DNA from: a bacterium
GTDB taxonomy: Bacteria; Armatimonadota; Zipacnadia; Zipacnadales; UBA11051
Length of the DNA stretch: 64,000 nt
NCBI GenBank assembly: GCA_030604405.1
Contig: JAUVVY010000003.1
Location: forward strand, 1-64,000
Direction of reading: 5' to 3'
In this document: positions 60,194 through 64,000 of the stretch, in pieces
Numbering within the stretch: the stretch's first letter is position 1
Layout: each line of letters begins with the position of its first letter
Position numbers and translations under genes: made by a program
Notes under the pieces: generated by a model
Database searches by the model: none
Told to the model about the DNA's origin: nothing
Seen by the model: only the letters and a program-made list of their open reading frames with translations

Positions 60194-61306
60194 TTGCGAG
60201 TACTTTTTGCTGGTGGTGGCACGTCCGGTCATCTTGTCCCCTGCCTGGCGGTGGCGCAGGCTCTGCGCCGGCGCCATCCTGACGCCGAAGTGGAGTTTGT
60301 CGTTTCTCGCCGCACTGCTGACCGCGACATGCTGGCCGCTCGCAACTTCGTCGCCCGCCCCATCTCTGGCAGTGGCATGCCCTACGGCATCTCCCCCGCA
60401 GCGTTGGCGAGTCTTTTCCGCCTCGGCATGGGCGCGCGCCAGGCGTTAGGTATAATCAAACGCTTCCGGCCGGACGTCGTCTTTGCCACCGGCGGCTTTG
60501 TCTCCGCAGCCGTCGTCACCGCCGCGAAAATCCTCAGGGCTCCCATCATGCTCCATGCCAGCGACGTCATGCCTGACCGCACCAACCGGCTACTGGCCCG
60601 CTGGGCCGATCTCGTTTCAACCGTAAGTGAATCTGCTGCCAACCAGCTCAGCACCCGTCGCTGTGTGGTCACGGGCCAGCCTGTCCGGCCTGAGATTCTC
60701 GACGCAGATCCGGCTGCCGCCAGGGCCGAACTGGGTGTGCCTGAGTCCGCCTTTGTGCTACTGGTCACCGGTGGCAGCCAGGGAGCGCAGACGCTCAACG
60801 ATGCTACCATCGCAGCTCTACCTGAGCTGCTCGCAGACCCGGACCTTCACGTCATCCACCTCACGGGCGTTGACAAACTCCCCAACTCGGGCCATCGAGC
60901 TGCCGTGAACCTGCACCGCGATCGCTACCTTGTTGAGGAAAGCCGCAATGATATGGCCAGCGTCCTGGCTGCGGCCGACCTGGTTATCACCCGTGCCGGC
61001 GCCAGCAGCCTGGCGGAGGCGAGCGCATGGGGCCGACCAATGATCGTGGTCCCATATCCGTATGCCGGCGGCCACCAGTACCACAACGCCGCAATCTACG
61101 AAAAGGCAGGCGCTGCAATCGTGGTGGAGGACGCCACATTCACCTCACCCCGCCTCACCAAGCTCGTCGCCCGCCTCCAAACCGATCCCGATCGCTACCG
61201 CGCAATGTCCCAAGCCGCTGTCGGCATGGGCGCCCAGGACGCAGCAGAGGCCGTGGTGAGGCACCTATTGACACTGCTGCCTCCCCCTCCGCAGGCATCT
61301 TGCTGA
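60194..61306 (+). CDS. murG: UDP-GlcNAc:lipid I N-acetylglucosaminyltransferase
   Basis: 370 residues of GT-B fold: VLFAGGGTSGHLVPCLAVAQAL (first Gly-rich loop), PDVVFATGGFVSAAV, ILRAPIMLHASDVMPDRTNRLLA, LLVTGGSQGAQTLND and ADLVITRAGASSLAEASAWGRPMIVVPYPYAGGHQYHNA. It makes lipid II on the cytoplasmic face. The start is TTG at 60194, directed by an extended SD, GGAGGTGATC, six bases after the ftsW stop. Confidence 0.95.
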   Translation: MRVLFAGGGTSGHLVPCLAVAQALRRRHPDAEVEFVVSRRTADRDMLAARNFVARPISGSGMPYGISPAALASLFRLGMGARQALGIIKRFRPDVVFATGGFVSAAVVTAAKILRAPIMLHASDVMPDRTNRLLARWADLVSTVSESAANQLSTRRCVVTGQPVRPEILDADPAAARAELGVPESAFVLLVTGGSQGAQTLNDATIAALPELLADPDLHVIHLTGVDKLPNSGHRAAVNLHRDRYLVEESRNDMASVLAAADLVITRAGASSLAEASAWGRPMIVVPYPYAGGHQYHNAAIYEKAGAAIVVEDATFTSPRLTKLVARLQTDPDRYRAMSQAAVGMGAQDAAEAVVRHLLTLLPPPPQASC

Positions 61307-61349
61307 CGAAGCCGCGGCATCCAAGATACCCCAGCCGGGCGAATTATGG

Positions 61350-61378
61350 TTGCGAACTTACACGCATCGGTTTACAAT
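61350..61378 (+). promoter_or_regulatory. Candidate internal promoter before murC
   Basis: TTGCGA (61350-61355), 17 bases, TACAAT (61373-61378) in the 93-base gap between murG and murC. It may give separate expression of murC-ftsQ-ftsA. Confidence 0.45.
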
Positions 61379-61399
61379 CTATCCAATTCCTCGAGGATT

Positions 61400-62806
61400 A
61401 TGGTCTATCAGATGCTTGACCTGAACGGTATCACAAGAGTACACATGGTGGGGATCGGCGGTGTCAGCATGAGCGCCTTGGCCCATGCTCTCCACGACCG
61501 GGGGGCACAGGTCGTCGGTTCCGACATCGTCGAGACGGAGCGCGTGCAAAAGCTGCGCGCGCTCGGTATTACCGTACATATCGGCCACGACAAGGCCAAT
61601 CTCGACGCGCCGGAGTTGATAGTTCATACCACCGCTATCAAGCCGGAGAACCCGGAACTGGCCGCCGGCAACGCCCAGAGTATCCCGATAATTCATCGCT
61701 CCGAGCTGTTGGCATGGTTCCTGGAAGGCAAGCGCGGTATGGCCATCGCCGGCACTCATGGCAAGACCACTACCACCGCCATGGTCGGCACCATCCTACT
61801 TGACGCCGGCGTTGATCCGACGGTGTTCCTGGGCGGAACTTCCTTCGATTTCCACGATAATTATCACCTCGGCACCAGCGACATTGTCGTTTTCGAGGCG
61901 GATGAAAGCGACGCCAGCTTCTGTCAGTACCTGGACTGTTCTCAGATAATCACCAACGTCGAGCCCGACCATCTCGACCACCACCATGACTTTGAAACCC
62001 TCAAGCAGGTCTTCGCCGATTTTGCCAAGAAAGGCGACCCCGACGGCTTTCTCATCTACGGTTCCGACTGCCCTGACCTCGTGGCGCTTGCAGCCCACTG
62101 TCCGGGTGCCGCTCGCAGCTTCGCCCTCGACGATCCCGATGCGTTCTACCGCGCCACTGATATTGCCACTCATAATGGCTGGACAACGGCCACTGTCCTG
62201 ATTGACGGACGGCCCGCCGGTATGCTGCGGCTCTCCCTGCCCGGCCGCCACAACGTGGCCAATGCTCTTGCGGCGCTTGGCATGGTGCATACATTCGGTC
62301 TGCCGGTCGAAAAGTCTCTGGCAAGTCTCGCCAAGTTCTCCGGCACCTCGCGCCGCTTTGAGCTGCTATACCACCAGGGCAAGCTGCGGATTTACGACGA
62401 TTACGCCCACCATCCCACAGAGATCCGGGCTGCTCTGGCCGGCGCGCGCGACGCCTTCGGCGACGTGCACATAACCGCAATCTTCCAGCCACATCGGCCC
62501 AGCCGTACCAAATTCCTATTCGACGATTTCGCCAGAGCGTTCTCACAGGCCGATGCCGTGATAATCAACTCGATCTACCTTGCCCGCGAGGAGCCGATTC
62601 CTGACTTTTCTGCGGAGTTGCTTGCCGATCGCATTCGCCAGGTCGAGCCGTACAAGCCCGTGCATTACTTCGAGAGCCAGGACGACTTGCTGGCGTTCGT
62701 TCACGACCGGATTGACGCCGAGGAATTGATAATGGTCATGGGTGCCGGAGATATTACAGAGGTCGGTCGCACGCTGGCAAGTCGGCTGGCGGACGAACGC
62801 GAGTAG
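61400..62806 (+). CDS. murC: UDP-MurNAc--L-alanine ligase
   Basis: About 468 residues. VHMVGIGGVSMSALAHAL at the start, P-loop GTHGKTTTTAM from residue 118, EADESDASF, ITNVEPDHLDHHHD, and RIYDDYAHHPTEIRAAL near the C-terminal domain. It adds L-Ala to UDP-MurNAc. The ATG at 61400 follows GAGG by five bases; an upstream frame to 61346 crosses a probable promoter and is unlikely. murB, usually next, is absent. Confidence 0.95.
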   Translation: MVYQMLDLNGITRVHMVGIGGVSMSALAHALHDRGAQVVGSDIVETERVQKLRALGITVHIGHDKANLDAPELIVHTTAIKPENPELAAGNAQSIPIIHRSELLAWFLEGKRGMAIAGTHGKTTTTAMVGTILLDAGVDPTVFLGGTSFDFHDNYHLGTSDIVVFEADESDASFCQYLDCSQIITNVEPDHLDHHHDFETLKQVFADFAKKGDPDGFLIYGSDCPDLVALAAHCPGAARSFALDDPDAFYRATDIATHNGWTTATVLIDGRPAGMLRLSLPGRHNVANALAALGMVHTFGLPVEKSLASLAKFSGTSRRFELLYHQGKLRIYDDYAHHPTEIRAALAGARDAFGDVHITAIFQPHRPSRTKFLFDDFARAFSQADAVIINSIYLAREEPIPDFSAELLADRIRQVEPYKPVHYFESQDDLLAFVHDRIDAEELIMVMGAGDITEVGRTLASRLADERE

Positions 62807-62853
62807 CGAGGTGCGCTGAGATACAACACCACCTTCCGATCGCAAAGCGGGCA

Positions 62854-63537
62854 ATGCTTCTGAGCATCATCATCGGCGCGGCTGTCGGCATCGCGCTTTC
62901 GCCTGTCTGCCGCATACAACAGGTCACCGTCACCGGTCTGACCGAAAGCGTCGTTGCGGAGGTCGCCGCAATAATCAAACTGCCGGCAGCGGCTAACACG
63001 GTTTTCCTGCCGTTGCGCGCGATGTCTGCGGCCGCCGATAGCTGCTACCGTGTCAAGAAGCTCGTCGTCAGCCGGCGCTCACTTCGGAGTATCACGGTCA
63101 CCGTCCATGAGCGCAAGCCCGTTGCGGCTCTGGCATCCGACCACAGCTATACACTCATAGATGACGATGGCATCTGCCTGATCCGTACCGACACACCGGG
63201 CGAGCTGCCTGCGTTCAAGGGTCTGGTTGCTCGCCGGCCCGAGTTAGGGGAAGCGATCCCGCCCGACCGGCTTGTCGTTCTGCTCGCCTGTCTGAAAGGC
63301 GCGCGCGAAGTGGGAATCGAGCAGGGCCTGCGATTTGATTTCTCAAATATACATCTTTGCGTCCTGAAAACCAGCGACGGTGTTGGCGGCAAGCTCGGCG
63401 CCATGCGCGATCTTTACCGCAAGATAGTCCTCTTCGGCCGTCTCCTCGAGGGGCTGCGCACCGAGGGCAAGCGCATCAAATACATAGATGTGCGGATCGA
63501 AAACAACCCTACAATTCGCGAAGAGGACCGCGACTGA
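62854..63537 (+). CDS. ftsQ: Cell division protein FtsQ/DivIB-like (POTRA domain)
   Basis: At least 227 residues. A TM helix (LLSIIIGAAVGIALS) is followed by a POTRA domain (IQQVTVTGLTESVVAEVAAI), the VKKLVVSRRSLRSITVTVHERKPVA segment with the family's E-R-x-P, and a beta domain ending KRIKYIDVRIENNP. FtsQ links FtsL/B to early division proteins. No regular start lies near the SD GAGGTG (62808-62813); an ATA at 62821 with seven-base spacing would add 11 residues including a basic patch. The ATG at 62854 is the conservative choice. Confidence 0.85.
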   Translation: MLLSIIIGAAVGIALSPVCRIQQVTVTGLTESVVAEVAAIIKLPAAANTVFLPLRAMSAAADSCYRVKKLVVSRRSLRSITVTVHERKPVAALASDHSYTLIDDDGICLIRTDTPGELPAFKGLVARRPELGEAIPPDRLVVLLACLKGAREVGIEQGLRFDFSNIHLCVLKTSDGVGGKLGAMRDLYRKIVLFGRLLEGLRTEGKRIKYIDVRIENNPTIREEDRD

Positions 63538-63649
63538 GCAATCGAGCCATTGCTCTCTGAGGCAGTCGCCCCGACTTTTCCAACCGCACATCCACCAAGC
63601 CACAAGCTGCCAACACGGTCGCCGCAGAAGTGCTCTGGAGAGTACGATA

Positions 63650-64000
63650 TTGGAGACGCCAGCGTGTGTCGCCGGTATTGATATCGGCACAACCAAAATC
63701 TGCACAATTATTGGGCGCTATGCCGGCGCAGAGCCGCTGGAAGTTCTCGGCGTCGGCCTGGTGCCATCCAGAGGCCTGAAGTCGGGCATTGTCGTGGACC
63801 GACAGGATGCCATCAAATGCGTCCGGCAGTCGGTCGAAAAAGCTCAACAGATGGCCAACATGCCCATTCAGGCCGCTTACATCGGCATCAGCGGCGACCA
63901 CACCAGGTCCGCAAACATTGTCGGCCGCGTACATACCGGCCCTGACGCCGAAGTCACCGCCGCCGACGTCGAGCAGGTCAAGCAGAGCGCCATTGATAGC
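63650..64000 (+). CDS. ftsA: Cell division ATPase FtsA, N-terminal part (runs off window)
   Basis: 117 codons are visible. AGIDIGTTKICTIIG is the phosphate-1 motif of actin-like ATPases. LGVGLVPSRGLKSGIVVDRQDAIKCVRQSVEKAQ and YIGISGDHTRS are characteristic of FtsA. It tethers FtsZ to the membrane and recruits the divisome. The start is TTG at 63650 with GGAGAG eight bases upstream. The gap to ftsQ is 112 bases. Confidence 0.93.
   Translation, partial: METPACVAGIDIGTTKICTIIGRYAGAEPLEVLGVGLVPSRGLKSGIVVDRQDAIKCVRQSVEKAQQMANMPIQAAYIGISGDHTRSANIVGRVHTGPDAEVTAADVEQVKQSAIDS

Noticed and set aside
1-64000. CRISPR arrays, tRNA, rRNA, known riboswitches
   Set aside because: No regular direct-repeat/spacer array, no cloverleaf with a CCA-type acceptor and T-loop, no rRNA and no riboswitch consensus were recognised on reading both strands; subtle cases would need a covariance search.

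Overview
The window comes from a GC-rich, Gram-negative-type (diderm) bacterium. Outer-membrane assembly and lipid A genes (bamA, an ompH/skp homologue, tamB, lpxD) occur together with a peptidoglycan/division (dcw) cluster. H-X9-DG pseudopilins, dispersed repeats and large secreted polysaccharide lyases fit lineages such as Armatimonadota (or Planctomycetota/Verrucomicrobiota-like groups). Armatimonadota is my best guess from gene content only; no rRNA gene is present. The homocysteine-synthesis trio (UPF0280, DUF39, NIL-ferredoxin) suggests an anaerobic or anaerobe-derived metabolism.

Layout. 1-2000: the 5' end of a group II intron sitting just behind a terminator, then two pseudopilins (minus strand). 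2003-3673: a MacB/LolD-type ABC exporter pair. 3986-7961: a plus-strand run of a B12-type radical SAM protein, a Trm11-like methyltransferase, a GNAT acetyltransferase and a cyclase-family hydrolase. 8108-10768: the homocysteine operon. 10946-17486: a sugar-phosphate transferase, a kinase-TPR-propeller protein, a CHASE2 adenylate/guanylate cyclase and a divergent FecR protein. 17822-32890: a long minus-strand envelope block (smpB, response regulator, lipA, tamB, ECF sigma, bamA, ompH, unknown, lpxD, unknown). 33029-47314: a plus-strand catabolic island with a GHMP kinase, a UroD/MtaA-like protein, two Gfo/Idh oxidoreductases, a PL8 chondroitinase-like lyase, an aldo/keto reductase, an amidohydrolase, a class III aminotransferase and a heparinase-like lyase. 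These look like extracytoplasmic cleavage of uronate-containing glycans plus processing of modified sugars. 47655-64000: the dcw cluster mraZ1-rsmH-ftsL1-mraZ2-ftsL2-ftsI-murE-murF-mraY-murD-ftsW-murG-murC-ftsQ-ftsA (ftsA runs off the end).

The most unusual part is the start of the dcw cluster. The mraZ...ftsL unit is present twice in tandem. Each copy carries, between mraZ (or rsmH) and ftsL, a minus-strand promoter/terminator unit of about 225 bases and then a structured ftsL leader. That leader differs at only about ten of 109 ungapped positions between copies, although the proteins around it have diverged strongly. This looks like an undescribed cis-regulatory RNA or DNA element controlling division-gene expression. 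A family of nested palindromic repeats, a MITE-like inverted repeat and several genes whose best-spaced Shine-Dalgarno (SD) sequence points to AUC/AUU/AUA codons are further points of interest. All calls come from reading the sequence; no database search was run.
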